A DNA stretch of 6,693 nucleotides from JALYIM01 sp040003205 (GTDB taxonomy: Bacteria; Acidobacteriota; Terriglobia; Terriglobales; Acidobacteriaceae), in NCBI GenBank assembly GCA_040003205.1, contig JBDUDA010000172.1, forward strand, positions 1-6,693, read 5' to 3'. The notes beneath the pieces were generated by a model. The model did not search any database. It worked only from the letters and a program-made list of their open reading frames with translations, and was not told where the DNA came from. The position numbers and the translations under genes are program-made. Positions within the stretch are counted from its first letter, which is position 1. Each line of letters starts with the position of its first letter. Shown here in pieces: positions 1-6,639 of the stretch.

Positions 1-2664
1 TAAAGCGCCGATCGCGGCGAGAGTATTCAACTCATCTTTTCGCAGCTCAGGCACACGCCGAACAAGATCGCGAATCGAATCAAACGAAGCGACGCTGCGT
101 TGCCGCACCAGATCTTGCACAGCTTCCGCGTGCAGTCCGCGAACATAGCGCAGGCCGATTCGCAATTTCGGTTTCTTCTGCGGAATATTTCGGGATAGCG
201 GATCGTTGGCAACGTCTTCCAGCGTACAAAGCCACTGAGACTTGGTTACATCAATGGGCAAAACTTTCAGTCCGTGACGCTGTGCATCTTTCACAACTGT
301 CGGAGGACGGTAAAATCCCATCGGCTGATTGTTCAGCAGGGCAGCGGTGAAGGCAGCCAGATAATGACACTTCAAAAATGCGCTGGCGTAGGCAATGAGC
401 GCAAAACTGGCAGCATGCGATTCAGGGAATCCATACAACGCGAACGACGTGATGGATAAAACAATCTGCTCCTGGGCCTCTTGCGAAATGCCATTGTGCG
501 TCATGCCCGCGCGCAGCTTGGCCTCGATTTCTTTCATGCGCGCCTGCGAACGTTTAAATCCCATGGCACGCCGTAGCTCTTCAGCTTCGCCTCCGCTGAA
601 ATTGGCGGCTACCATTGCGATCCGCAGCAATTGTTCTTGAAACAGCGGAACTCCCAAAGTGCGCTCCAGCACCGGCTCCAGCGAAGGATGCGGATACTCC
701 ACCGGCGCGCGTCCCTGCCGGCGCTGTAAATAAGGATTCACCATCTGTCCGACAATCGGGCCGGGACGAATAATGGCAACCTGCACCACGATGTCATAAA
801 AATGTTGCGGCTTCAGGCGAGGCAAGCACGCCATCTGGGCACGGCTCTCGACCTGAAACATTCCGATGGTGTCAGCTTTTTGCAAAGTCGAATATATTTC
901 AGGATCATCCGCGGGAAGATACGCCAGGTCTACCTCGTCGCCATAATGATCGCGAATCATCACAAGCGAATCCTCCAGCACTGCCATCATTCCCAGTCCC
1001 AGCAAATCCACTTTGATGATGCCGAGATCATTGCAATCTTCTTTGTCCCACTGCACCACCACGCGCCCCGGCATGGACGCGGGTTCGAGCGGCACGATGG
1101 AATCCAACTGTCCCTGGCATATCACCATGCCGCCGGAGTGCTGTCCGAGATGGCGCGGCAGGTCCTGCACGGCAATGCAAAGCTCGAAATATTTGCGTAT
1201 GCGAGGATGATTTAAATCCATGCCGGCATCGTGCAGGCGACGATCAAAAGTGTCATGGGAATCGCGATATTCCCAGTGAGAAACGGCGGCGGAGACTTTA
1301 TCCAGCGTTTCCGGATCGAAGCCCAGCGCCTTACCCATTTCGCGGGACGCCATTCGGCTGCGATAGGTGATGACGTTCGCAGTCATGGCCGCGCCCCGCT
1401 CGCCATAACGTTTGTATAAATATTGGATCACGCGCTCGCGCTGGTCGCCGCTGGGAAGATCAAGATCAATGTCGGGCCACTCGCCGCGTTCTTCCGACAG
1501 GAAACGTTCGAAGAGCAATTCCATACCGACGGGATCCACCGCCGTAATCCCCATGGAATAGCAGACCGCGCTATTGGCCGCTGAGCCGCGTCCCTGCACC
1601 AGAATGTGTTGCTCGCGGCAGAACCGGATTAGGTCCCAGACAATTAAAAAATATCCGGCGAGATCGAGTTTCTCGATCAGCTTTAACTCGCGCTCAATTT
1701 GATTGCGGGCGCGAAGTTTGATATCTGGATTAACGCCACCCCGCCCATAGCGCTGCTGAAATCCTTCGCGCGCGCGCTCCCGCAAAAAAGACATCATGGT
1801 CTCGCCGTCGGGCACGGGATATTTTGGGAACTCGTATCCCAGGTGTTCCAGCGTGAACTGAAGCCGCGACGAAAGCTCGACGCTATTCGCAATCGCCTCC
1901 GGAAGGTCGGCGAATAGCCGCTGCATTTGCTGGGGAGATTTCAGCATGCGCTCGGAGTTGCGAGTGAGCAGGCGTCCGGCATCAGTTAAAGTGCGATGGT
2001 TTCGCAGAGCCGTGAACACATCGCAAATTTGTCGTTCTTCCAAAGTCGCATAACACACGTTATTTGTCGCTAGAAGCGGAAGCTGAAGCGAAGCGGCGAT
2101 TTCAATTGCGGCGCGATTGCGCGCTTCTTGCTCGCGATGGAAATGCCGTTGTAGTTCTATGTAGACGTTTCCGTCGCCGAAGGTTTTCGTCAGCCGCTCA
2201 ACGCAGCTTTTTGCTGCGGGCATTCCGCCCTGGGCCAAAGCGGCGGCCAGCGGCCCATCTTCAGATCCTGTGAGGCAAATGAGTCCCGCGGAATATTCCT
2301 GCAATTCGTGTTCGCGAACCGAGCCTTCTTTATTAGGATCTGAGTCTGCTGCTTTGGATGTATTCTTCGGCGTCCGCAATTTCATCATAGTGATCAGGCG
2401 GCAGAGATTTTGATATCCCGCGCGTGATTGCACTAAAAGCGGCAGCCGGGAAAATTGGTCGCACATGACCTCCGCGCCCATATGCGCCTTGATGCTGGCT
2501 TTTTTGGCAGCCATATAAAAACGCGGCGCCCCGTATACTCCGTTGCGATCGAGCAGGGCCATGGCAGGCATGTTCATCTGCGCGCAGGTTGCGATCAGGT
2601 TTTCGGGCAGGGAAGCGCCTTCAAGAAAGCTGAAGGCCGAGCGGGAATGCAGTTCGATGTACAT
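1..2664 (-). CDS. dnaE2: Error-prone DNA polymerase III alpha subunit DnaE2 (ImuC), 3' end beyond window
   Basis: C-family polymerase that performs error-prone translesion synthesis as the catalytic member of the ImuA-ImuB-DnaE2 mutasome. The frame stays open for 888 codons from the ATG at 2664 and runs off the left edge in frame. An N-terminal PHP domain starts MYIELHSRSAFSFLEGAS. The polymerase core has GRGSAANSAVCY near residues 357-368, PDIDLDL at 397-403 (catalytic D400 and D402) and KVDLLGLG with the third catalytic Asp at 553. Further family signatures are LPRHLGQHSGGMV and FPESHAASFALIAYASAFLKCHY, and the visible end looks like the helix-hairpin-helix region (LNTLAAIGAL). The family is usually about 1,050-1,100 residues, so the missing part should hold the OB-fold end. 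The ATG lies 18 nt after the imuB stop, in the same frame, with no good Shine-Dalgarno at normal spacing; translation may be coupled to imuB. PHP His8 is Arg, so that domain is probably not a metal nuclease. A hydrophilic linker sits near residues 98-115. Confidence 0.96.
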   Translation of the reverse strand, partial: MYIELHSRSAFSFLEGASLPENLIATCAQMNMPAMALLDRNGVYGAPRFYMAAKKASIKAHMGAEVMCDQFSRLPLLVQSRAGYQNLCRLITMMKLRTPKNTSKAADSDPNKEGSVREHELQEYSAGLICLTGSEDGPLAAALAQGGMPAAKSCVERLTKTFGDGNVYIELQRHFHREQEARNRAAIEIAASLQLPLLATNNVCYATLEERQICDVFTALRNHRTLTDAGRLLTRNSERMLKSPQQMQRLFADLPEAIANSVELSSRLQFTLEHLGYEFPKYPVPDGETMMSFLRERAREGFQQRYGRGGVNPDIKLRARNQIERELKLIEKLDLAGYFLIVWDLIRFCREQHILVQGRGSAANSAVCYSMGITAVDPVGMELLFERFLSEERGEWPDIDLDLPSGDQRERVIQYLYKRYGERGAAMTANVITYRSRMASREMGKALGFDPETLDKVSAAVSHWEYRDSHDTFDRRLHDAGMDLNHPRIRKYFELCIAVQDLPRHLGQHSGGMVICQGQLDSIVPLEPASMPGRVVVQWDKEDCNDLGIIKVDLLGLGMMAVLEDSLVMIRDHYGDEVDLAYLPADDPEIYSTLQKADTIGMFQVESRAQMACLPRLKPQHFYDIVVQVAIIRPGPIVGQMVNPYLQRRQGRAPVEYPHPSLEPVLERTLGVPLFQEQLLRIAMVAANFSGGEAEELRRAMGFKRSQARMKEIEAKLRAGMTHNGISQEAQEQIVLSITSFALYGFPESHAASFALIAYASAFLKCHYLAAFTAALLNNQPMGFYRPPTVVKDAQRHGLKVLPIDVTKSQWLCTLEDVANDPLSRNIPQKKPKLRIGLRYVRGLHAEAVQDLVRQRSVASFDSIRDLVRRVPELRKDELNTLAAIGAL

Positions 2665-2682
2665 GCGGACGTCGCGACGAAT

Positions 2683-4305
2683 TCAGTCGTAACTTCCTTC
2701 CAGATACCACTGCGCTCTAAGCAGATCGCGGACAAGGCGATACAGCGCGATCCCACTTTCCTGCTGCACTGCGATGTCCCACTCGTCGCGCGCCCATCCG
2801 TCCTGCTCCCACCAATCGCCGGAAGAGCGCCATGGGCCAGCCGTCCAAAGAACATCGCCATTAATTTCTTTGCGTGCGACAACATGTATGGGCTTGCCAT
2901 CGCGCAGTGTCACTGAAGTTTGGAGAGGAGGCCGGAAGATGCGCAACGCCGTAACCAATTTATGGGGACTGACGCTTTGCGTCCCCTCAGAATGTTTTTG
3001 CGGATTGGATTTCGCTTTCGCCGAATTACTCTTCTGAGAATCACTAACCACAAATCGCTGCATGCGAAATCTTTCCGCGCGATAGGTGTCCAGCAATTGC
3101 AGCGAGCCAACTTTGTCTTCTCCCACGATGGCGGCAATCTTCGCGATCGTGAGCTCGAGCTTTTCCGGCTCCGGCGTAGGAGGAAGAAAAAGTCCGCCCT
3201 GCGCCGCCCGCGGATGCGAAGGCTCTGCCCGTAAATAAAGTTTTACGATAGGCGCGCCGGGGGGATGCGCCCGCAAATCCAACTGCAACAGTTTTAAAAA
3301 AGTGCGCGCGTTGAGCATTGGGACGGGAAGCCGCAGCGTACGCACAAAAGTGTGCGGCAGCGGGGACGCAGGTTGCTGGAAACCGTTTTTGGAGTTTTCA
3401 TCTGAACCATCATCACTCTTGCAGCTATGGTCCAGCTCCAAATGCAATTGCAATTCTTGTGTCGCCAGGGCGCGGGCGCTTAAGCGGGCGCAGAGCTGGT
3501 CCAGCAATCGGCCCAATAAAAACGCCAGCGGCTCCAGCAATCTCAGCGGATGCTCCAACTCCGCCGCTTCTTCAAAAATCAGGGGCGCATCCACGGGAAC
3601 CAGCGTGCGGAAAGTCGTTCCGCGCGCCAGTTGCTGCAACTGAATCCCTTTTTGTCCCAGCCGCTCGCTGAGGGCAACTGCGGGCAATGCCGCCAACGCA
3701 CGCAGATTACGGATTCCCCAGCGGCTCAATGTATCCAGCAAGCGCTCGGCTCCGGCGTCCGCATCAGATTTCCTGAACAGCACTTCCACTGGCAATGTTC
3801 CCAACTGCTCAGACTCGCGCCCTTCGGGAATCACAGTCACACCGCAAAATCCGCGAGCGGCAAGCACCGACGTATCCGGATTCGACGACACCGCAACGTT
3901 CGCCTCCAGTCCAAGCTCGGAACTTCGGCGCGCAATATCGAGCGCAATTTTTGGCCGCGATCCGAATAGCGGCTGAAGCCCGGCCAGATCAATCAGGATG
4001 GTGTCGCTGCCCGCATCCTCGACCCGCGGCGAAAACGACTGTGCGCAATCGAGCAACGCGGCGTGCGCAGCCGTTTCCTGCAAAGCCGATCGCGGACGCA
4101 GCACCATGCCCGCGCAAGCTTCCACCTGCAATTTCGTCATGCCAGGCTCGACCCCCGCGCGGCGCGCTTCGTCATTTCCTGAAAAAACTTTTTGCAGCGG
4201 AGGTTTGCCCGCCAGCACAGCCACTGCCTGCGAACGTAATTCCGGTTCGGCGCGTAACACCGCTTCCACGGGAAAATCTGGTACGAAGATGCAGGCAAAA
4301 GGCAT
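2683..4305 (-). CDS. imuB: ImuB, catalytically inactive Y-family polymerase homologue, mutasome hub
   Basis: ImuB links the mutasome to the replication clamp and to ImuA and DnaE2; it does not itself polymerise. The 540-aa product from the ATG at 4305 begins MPFACIFVPDFPVEAVL, where active Y-family enzymes have a catalytic Asp in VDMD; that acid is absent. The second catalytic site reads GSDTILIDLAGLQPLFG (from residue 99), with D101 but Thr at 102 in place of the DE pair. A helix-hairpin-helix thumb-like region (about 189-228) and a little-finger-like domain follow. QGGLF at 369-373 fits a beta-clamp-binding motif. The C-terminal block GPWRSSGDWW...ARDEWD...YRLVRD (from about 490) is typical ImuB. 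Low-complexity linkers lie at about 294-317 and 411-437. A TTG at 4344 would add 13 residues, but the ATG matches the family N-terminus. No strong Shine-Dalgarno is visible; a 14-bp palindrome abuts the ATG. It follows imuA by 49 nt and precedes dnaE2 by 18 nt. Confidence 0.93.
   Translation of the reverse strand: MPFACIFVPDFPVEAVLRAEPELRSQAVAVLAGKPPLQKVFSGNDEARRAGVEPGMTKLQVEACAGMVLRPRSALQETAAHAALLDCAQSFSPRVEDAGSDTILIDLAGLQPLFGSRPKIALDIARRSSELGLEANVAVSSNPDTSVLAARGFCGVTVIPEGRESEQLGTLPVEVLFRKSDADAGAERLLDTLSRWGIRNLRALAALPAVALSERLGQKGIQLQQLARGTTFRTLVPVDAPLIFEEAAELEHPLRLLEPLAFLLGRLLDQLCARLSARALATQELQLHLELDHSCKSDDGSDENSKNGFQQPASPLPHTFVRTLRLPVPMLNARTFLKLLQLDLRAHPPGAPIVKLYLRAEPSHPRAAQGGLFLPPTPEPEKLELTIAKIAAIVGEDKVGSLQLLDTYRAERFRMQRFVVSDSQKSNSAKAKSNPQKHSEGTQSVSPHKLVTALRIFRPPLQTSVTLRDGKPIHVVARKEINGDVLWTAGPWRSSGDWWEQDGWARDEWDIAVQQESGIALYRLVRDLLRAQWYLEGSYD
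2964..2986. repeat. Palindrome inside the imuB linker coding sequence
   Basis: GGGGAC and GTCCCC arms (2964-2969 and 2981-2986) flank an 11-base centre that with its edges also allows an alternative GACGC-TTT-GCGTC hairpin. It lies in codons for the low-complexity Ser/Lys/Gln linker of ImuB (about residues 436-444). It looks like a small dispersed palindromic element taken into a coding region, but whether it recurs in the genome cannot be seen here. Confidence 0.5.
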
Positions 4306-4319
4306 AAGAAAGTTTTCTT
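4306..4319. repeat. Perfect inverted repeat abutting the imuB start codon
   Basis: AAGAAA-GT-TTTCTT, two 6-base arms around a 2-base centre, ends directly at the imuB ATG. The purine-rich arm on the coding strand (AAGAAAA) is also the only weak Shine-Dalgarno-like stretch here. A 2-base loop cannot fold tightly, so it may be chance A/T composition or a minor protein site. Confidence 0.4.
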
Positions 4320-4354
4320 GCGGACAAAGTGTGTGATCGCACAAATTCTAAAAA

Positions 4355-5488
4355 TCATCCGGCCCAGGCGGCGTGGCTGCGGAACGAAGTCACCGAGGCC
4401 ACCGGCTTGCGCTGCATGCGCGCCCGCAATAATTCCACCTGCACCTCAAAACCTTCCATCAGCTGCGCGTGTGCGGGAGACGCGGCCCTCGTTTGTTCGG
4501 AATATTCATATTGACGATGCTCATATTGATGACGCTCATATTTCTCCCCCGCATATTTCTGGACTTTCAGCAGCAAGGTTGCACACGTCTGCGCACAGGG
4601 ATTCTCCGCCACCACAAACAGCACGGTCGGCGTATGCTCCACCGCGCGTTGAAAGCGGAACCATGAAGTCAGCGGAATGCGGCGCGCGAATTTGTGCGGA
4701 ACGTCTCCCAGATCAATCGCCACCATGCCAAATCCGCCGCTCTGCAATAAAAGATCAGTCACCCGCAGCGCCTGCTCCACAGGGCCTTCTCCGGACGAGC
4801 GTCCGGTACGGTCTTTATTCTGAAAACCCGAATTACGATTCTGAAAATCCGAATTCGCATTTCGAAAACTAGAATTTCCCCTGACCGCCGCTTTTCCCTG
4901 ACCGCAGCGCACCCAAAGCAACTTTTCAAAATCCACGCCCGCCTCCGCCGCCGACACCGGATCGAAAACATCGCTCACATCCACCAGCGCGCACGCCTCC
5001 TGCCGCCGCGTCGCCGCCGCCAGCGCCGCCAGCAACACGCTGGTCCGTCCCGAGGAGGCCGCGCCGAAAACTTCCGAGAGGCATCCCCGCGGCAAGCCCC
5101 CGGCGAAGGCGTCAATCGCGGCGACGCCGCTCGCCACCATCTCCGGCGCAGGCCGCACCTCCAACCGCGCCGCGGACGTCACCCCAGAAAGCGTCTGCAC
5201 CGCAGCGAAGCGTTCTAATAAAGAGGGCCGCTGCAATAAAGCCGCGCGCGGATTCTCCGGAAACCGAATTACCGGATGAATTTCCGCCTGTCTTGCAGAG
5301 GGGACATCCGATCGAACACTAGAAGATCGGACACTCGCAGACCGAATAATCGAAGACCGGACGTTCGAATCGCCAGATTGAATGACCGACTCGAAATCCA
5401 GCGGCGTAAGTGAAATTGCCGAGGCCAAAGCCCCAGTCGGAGAAACGGAAACGGGAGAAGCCGATACCAACGAGTAAGACGACGACAT
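4355..5488 (-). CDS. imuA: ImuA, RecA-like accessory protein of the mutasome, with repeat-expanded loops
   Basis: ImuA is a RecA-related accessory factor that binds ImuB and is needed for damage-induced mutagenesis with DnaE2. The 377-aa product has a RecA-like core: FGAASSGRTS at 141-150 takes the Walker A position, but Lys is replaced by Arg148. Next comes a RecA-like stretch, DVFDPVSAAEAGVD...LLWVRCG (about 173-196). GGFGMVAIDLGD (251-262) is the Walker B-like strand, and RIPLTSWFRFQRAVEHTPTVLFVV (about 270-293, conserved in recalled acidobacterial ImuAs) follows. The start is the ATG at 5488, chosen because GAGG lies 6 nt upstream. A GTG at 5668 is also open in frame, but its 60 extra residues look like translated leader and it lies upstream of the best promoter. 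Three in-frame tandem repeats expand loops at residues about 42-61, 204-224 and 312-331. It is the first gene of the cassette; its stop is 49 nt before imuB. Confidence 0.9.
   Translation of the reverse strand: MSSSYSLVSASPVSVSPTGALASAISLTPLDFESVIQSGDSNVRSSIIRSASVRSSSVRSDVPSARQAEIHPVIRFPENPRAALLQRPSLLERFAAVQTLSGVTSAARLEVRPAPEMVASGVAAIDAFAGGLPRGCLSEVFGAASSGRTSVLLAALAAATRRQEACALVDVSDVFDPVSAAEAGVDFEKLLWVRCGQGKAAVRGNSSFRNANSDFQNRNSGFQNKDRTGRSSGEGPVEQALRVTDLLLQSGGFGMVAIDLGDVPHKFARRIPLTSWFRFQRAVEHTPTVLFVVAENPCAQTCATLLLKVQKYAGEKYERHQYEHRQYEYSEQTRAASPAHAQLMEGFEVQVELLRARMQRKPVASVTSFRSHAAWAG
4506..4565. repeat. 15-bp tandem repeat, four units, in imuA C-terminal region
   Basis: Four 15-base units at 4506, 4521, 4536 and 4551, each starting with TCATATT or GCATATT. 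The first two agree at 13 of 15 bases, then the repeat decays (about 10 of 15 per step). The coded peptide repeats every five residues on Tyr-Glu (YAGEK, YERHQ, YEHRQ, YEYSE) and sits between the last core strand region and the C-terminal ImuA tail. It shares neither sequence nor phase with the other two repeats. Confidence 0.8.
4818..4880. repeat. 21-bp tandem repeat, three units, in an imuA loop
   Basis: Three 21-base units at 4818, 4839 and 4860. The first two agree at 17 of 21 bases; the third is more diverged (13 of 21 against the second). They encode a 7-residue repeat of the form N-S-x-F-(Q/R)-N-x (NSSFRN, NSDFQN, NSGFQN), between the conserved LLWVRCG strand and the helix that leads to Walker B. 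Confidence 0.82.
5312..5371. repeat. 15-bp tandem repeat, four units, in imuA N-terminal linker
   Basis: Four consecutive 15-base units at 5312, 5327, 5342 and 5357, with an eroded partial unit just before. The first two agree at 12 of 15 bases; the fourth is the most divergent. The period is a multiple of three, so the reading frame is kept. On the coding strand the units give a 5-residue Ser/Arg repeat (VRSSI-IRSAS-VRSSS-VRSDV) ahead of the RecA-like core. Replication slippage is the likely origin (inference). Confidence 0.8.
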
Positions 5489-5494
5489 ACGAGG

Positions 5495-5498
5495 CCTC
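5495..5498 (-). promoter_or_regulatory. Ribosome binding site of imuA
   Basis: GAGG on the minus strand, 6 nt before the ATG at 5488. It is the clearest Shine-Dalgarno in the cassette and decides the start against the GTG at 5668. It lies within an 8-base palindrome GAGGCCTC. Confidence 0.6.
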
Positions 5499-5626
5499 GA
5501 ACATCCAGAAAATAAGAACAGGAAGGCGTGATCCTGGGCCGACTGAGCAGCAAAAAACAGGATTCCGAGCGTAAGCAGTCTAAGAAGATTTCGTGCTATT
5601 TCGCTTTTTGTTCGCCATAGAGAGTG

Positions 5627-5655
5627 ATTCTGAACCTGAGCGGCGAAGCTGTCAA
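5627..5655 (-). promoter_or_regulatory. Putative sigma70-type promoter of the imuA-imuB-dnaE2 operon
   Basis: Minus strand: a perfect -35 TTGACA (5655-5650), 17 bases, then CAGAAT (5632-5627; 4 of 6 against TATAAT). The start of transcription would be near 5620, giving an untranslated leader of about 130 nt before imuA. No LexA operator of the types GAAC-N4-GTTC, CTGT-N8-ACAG or GTTC-N7-GTTC overlaps it. Confidence 0.45.
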
Positions 5656-5708
5656 GAAGGAAAAACACTTAGACAAATAAGGTTCCATCAGTAATTTCTT
5701 TATCTGTG

Positions 5709-5714
5709 TATGAT
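5709..5714 (+). promoter_or_regulatory. Candidate -10 element for the frameshifted gene
   Basis: TATGAT, 34 nt before the ATG at 5749, in an A/T-rich stretch. There is no convincing -35 at 16-18 bases upstream, so this is a weak call. Confidence 0.25.
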
Positions 5715-5748
5715 TTCTCTGCCAAAATAGCGATTCGTTTAGCGACCG

Positions 5749-6563
5749 ATGGCAATAAGCTGGATTCAGAAAGCAGTGATTGAAAACCCAAATGCCGAAG
5801 ATGAATTCCTCCTCCCATTTGAGAGTCAGAATCTTCCCGCTGAATACAAGAAGTACTATCTCGCAAAGCGCCAGAATTTTTTCGCCAGTGTTGCAGGATT
5901 TCGTGAATCATGGGACCTCTACATCTCCTTCGATATTGTCTTTCTTCGGGAATTCGCGGACTTAATGGTTGCTGGTAGTCCCACTCAGATGTTTCCGCTG
6001 ATGCTTTTCAGCAATGCACACGCAAAGATGCGTATAAGCATGGAACTCGCGCTGTCGGGATGTTTGGCAGAGGCGTATTCGGTTCTACGGGACCTATAGA
6101 GTTTGTTGCACACGCCCACCACATGCTTAAGGATCCAGCACTGCAGATAACGTGGCTATCCAAAAATGAGGAATCGAAAGCGTTCGAAGACGCTTTTTTG
6201 GCTAACAAGCGAACGAATCTATTCGCGGGGCTGGATGAGTTGTACAAGGCATGGGGCGATTTGTCGGAAAAAGGTTCTCACGCAACCATCAATGCTATTT
6301 GCGAAAGGTTTATCCACGTCGAAGATGACAAAAACATCGAATGGCGAATGAACTATTGTGGAGTGGAAGAGTCAAGCTGGGCCAAACAGATTTTTTCGAT
6401 ATTACTAATCTTGCTAAAGCTGGAACAGACACTGTTCAAAGATTACGAGGCGCGTCTCCAGTTCGATGAGACCCTATTGCGGATGAGAGCCGAACTAGAA
6501 CGGCGCAAGCTGCAGCTACGCCAGAACTTGATTGCAAAATACAAGATTCCCCCGCCCCTGTGA
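5749..6563 (+). pseudogene. Hypothetical protein gene broken by a one-base frameshift
   Basis: Two overlapping open frames form one gene. The first runs from the ATG at 5749 to a TAG at 6097-6099 and ends ...EAYSVLRDL; the second frame continues IEFVAHAHHMLKDP... from 6096 to the TGA at 6561-6563. Adding one base near 6093 (GAC-xCT-ATA) joins them as VLRD-x-IEFVAHA, about 271 aa. The product is helical and soluble-looking, with no signal peptide or clear membrane segment, and ends in a charged coiled-coil-like helix (RMRAELERRKLQLRQ). The pattern 'AEAYSVLRDxIEFVAHAHHML' resembles a widespread uncharacterised family and faintly DUF5677-type proteins; I assign no function. Base use is more A+T-rich than in the cassette, hinting at separate ancestry. 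No strong Shine-Dalgarno precedes the ATG, and an in-frame TAG lies at 5740-5742, so no longer start exists. A sequencing error cannot be excluded. Confidence 0.75.
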
Positions 6564-6574
6564 TTTTGGCAACA

Positions 6575-6591
6575 GTTGTGAGCGCGACAAC
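6575..6591. repeat. Inverted repeat overlapping the tRNA -35 element
   Basis: GTTGT and ACAAC arms around a 7-base centre, extendable by CA/TG with one bulged base. No T-run follows, so it is not a convincing terminator of the upstream gene; it overlaps the -35 hexamer of the tRNA promoter. Confidence 0.3.
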
Positions 6592-6605
6592 CTGGACGAT
6601 ATAAT
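6576..6605 (+). promoter_or_regulatory. Promoter of the tRNA-Glu gene
   Basis: TTGTGA at 6576-6581, 18 bases, then a perfect TATAAT at 6600-6605. The mature tRNA would start 35 nt after the -10, leaving a short 5' leader for RNase P to remove. Confidence 0.6.
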
Positions 6606-6639
6606 CAGCCCTGCAATTCGTGTGCGGTTTTGTGAATGT

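Larger units (their letters stand above)
5489..5748. other. Divergent intergenic region between imuA and the frameshifted gene
   Basis: A 260-nt gap separating two genes that point away from each other. It holds the putative imuA promoter and leader and a weak candidate promoter for the rightward gene. Within the leader is a 12-codon open frame (5618-5580, minus strand, MANKKRNSTKSS) without a Shine-Dalgarno. I see no terminator, RNA gene or known LexA box. Confidence 0.6.

Noticed and set aside
2455..2916. Plus-strand open frame of 153 codons
   Set aside because: It is antisense across the dnaE2 start and imuB end, both strongly supported by family motifs; the peptide shows no domain.
4306..4344. 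Longer imuB starting at TTG 4344
   Set aside because: It adds 13 residues with no family resemblance; MPFACIFVPDFP from the ATG at 4305 fits the usual ImuB N-terminus.
3795..4872. Plus-strand open frames at 3795-4307 and 4318-4872
   Set aside because: Shadows of imuB and imuA caused by high G+C; the compositions are Arg/Pro/Ala/Ser-rich with no recognisable fold.
4506..5371. Tandem repeats as a CRISPR array or iteron origin
   Set aside because: Units are directly adjacent without spacers, lie inside conserved coding frame, and keep a period divisible by three.
5489..5668. Longer imuA starting at GTG 5668
   Set aside because: The extra 60 residues resemble translated noncoding DNA, the GTG lies upstream of the predicted transcription start, and the ATG at 5488 has a GAGG ribosome site.
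5669..5911. Minus-strand open frame upstream of imuA
   Set aside because: It lies antisense to the start of the frameshifted gene and shows no recognisable family pattern.
6080..6100. Programmed -1 frameshifting in the 5749-6563 gene
   Set aside because: No slippery heptamer is present at the junction and no clear stem-loop follows; a simple base loss explains it better.
6564..6599. Rho-independent terminator after the frameshifted gene
   Set aside because: The 5-bp inverted repeat is weak, lacks a T-run and overlaps the tRNA promoter.
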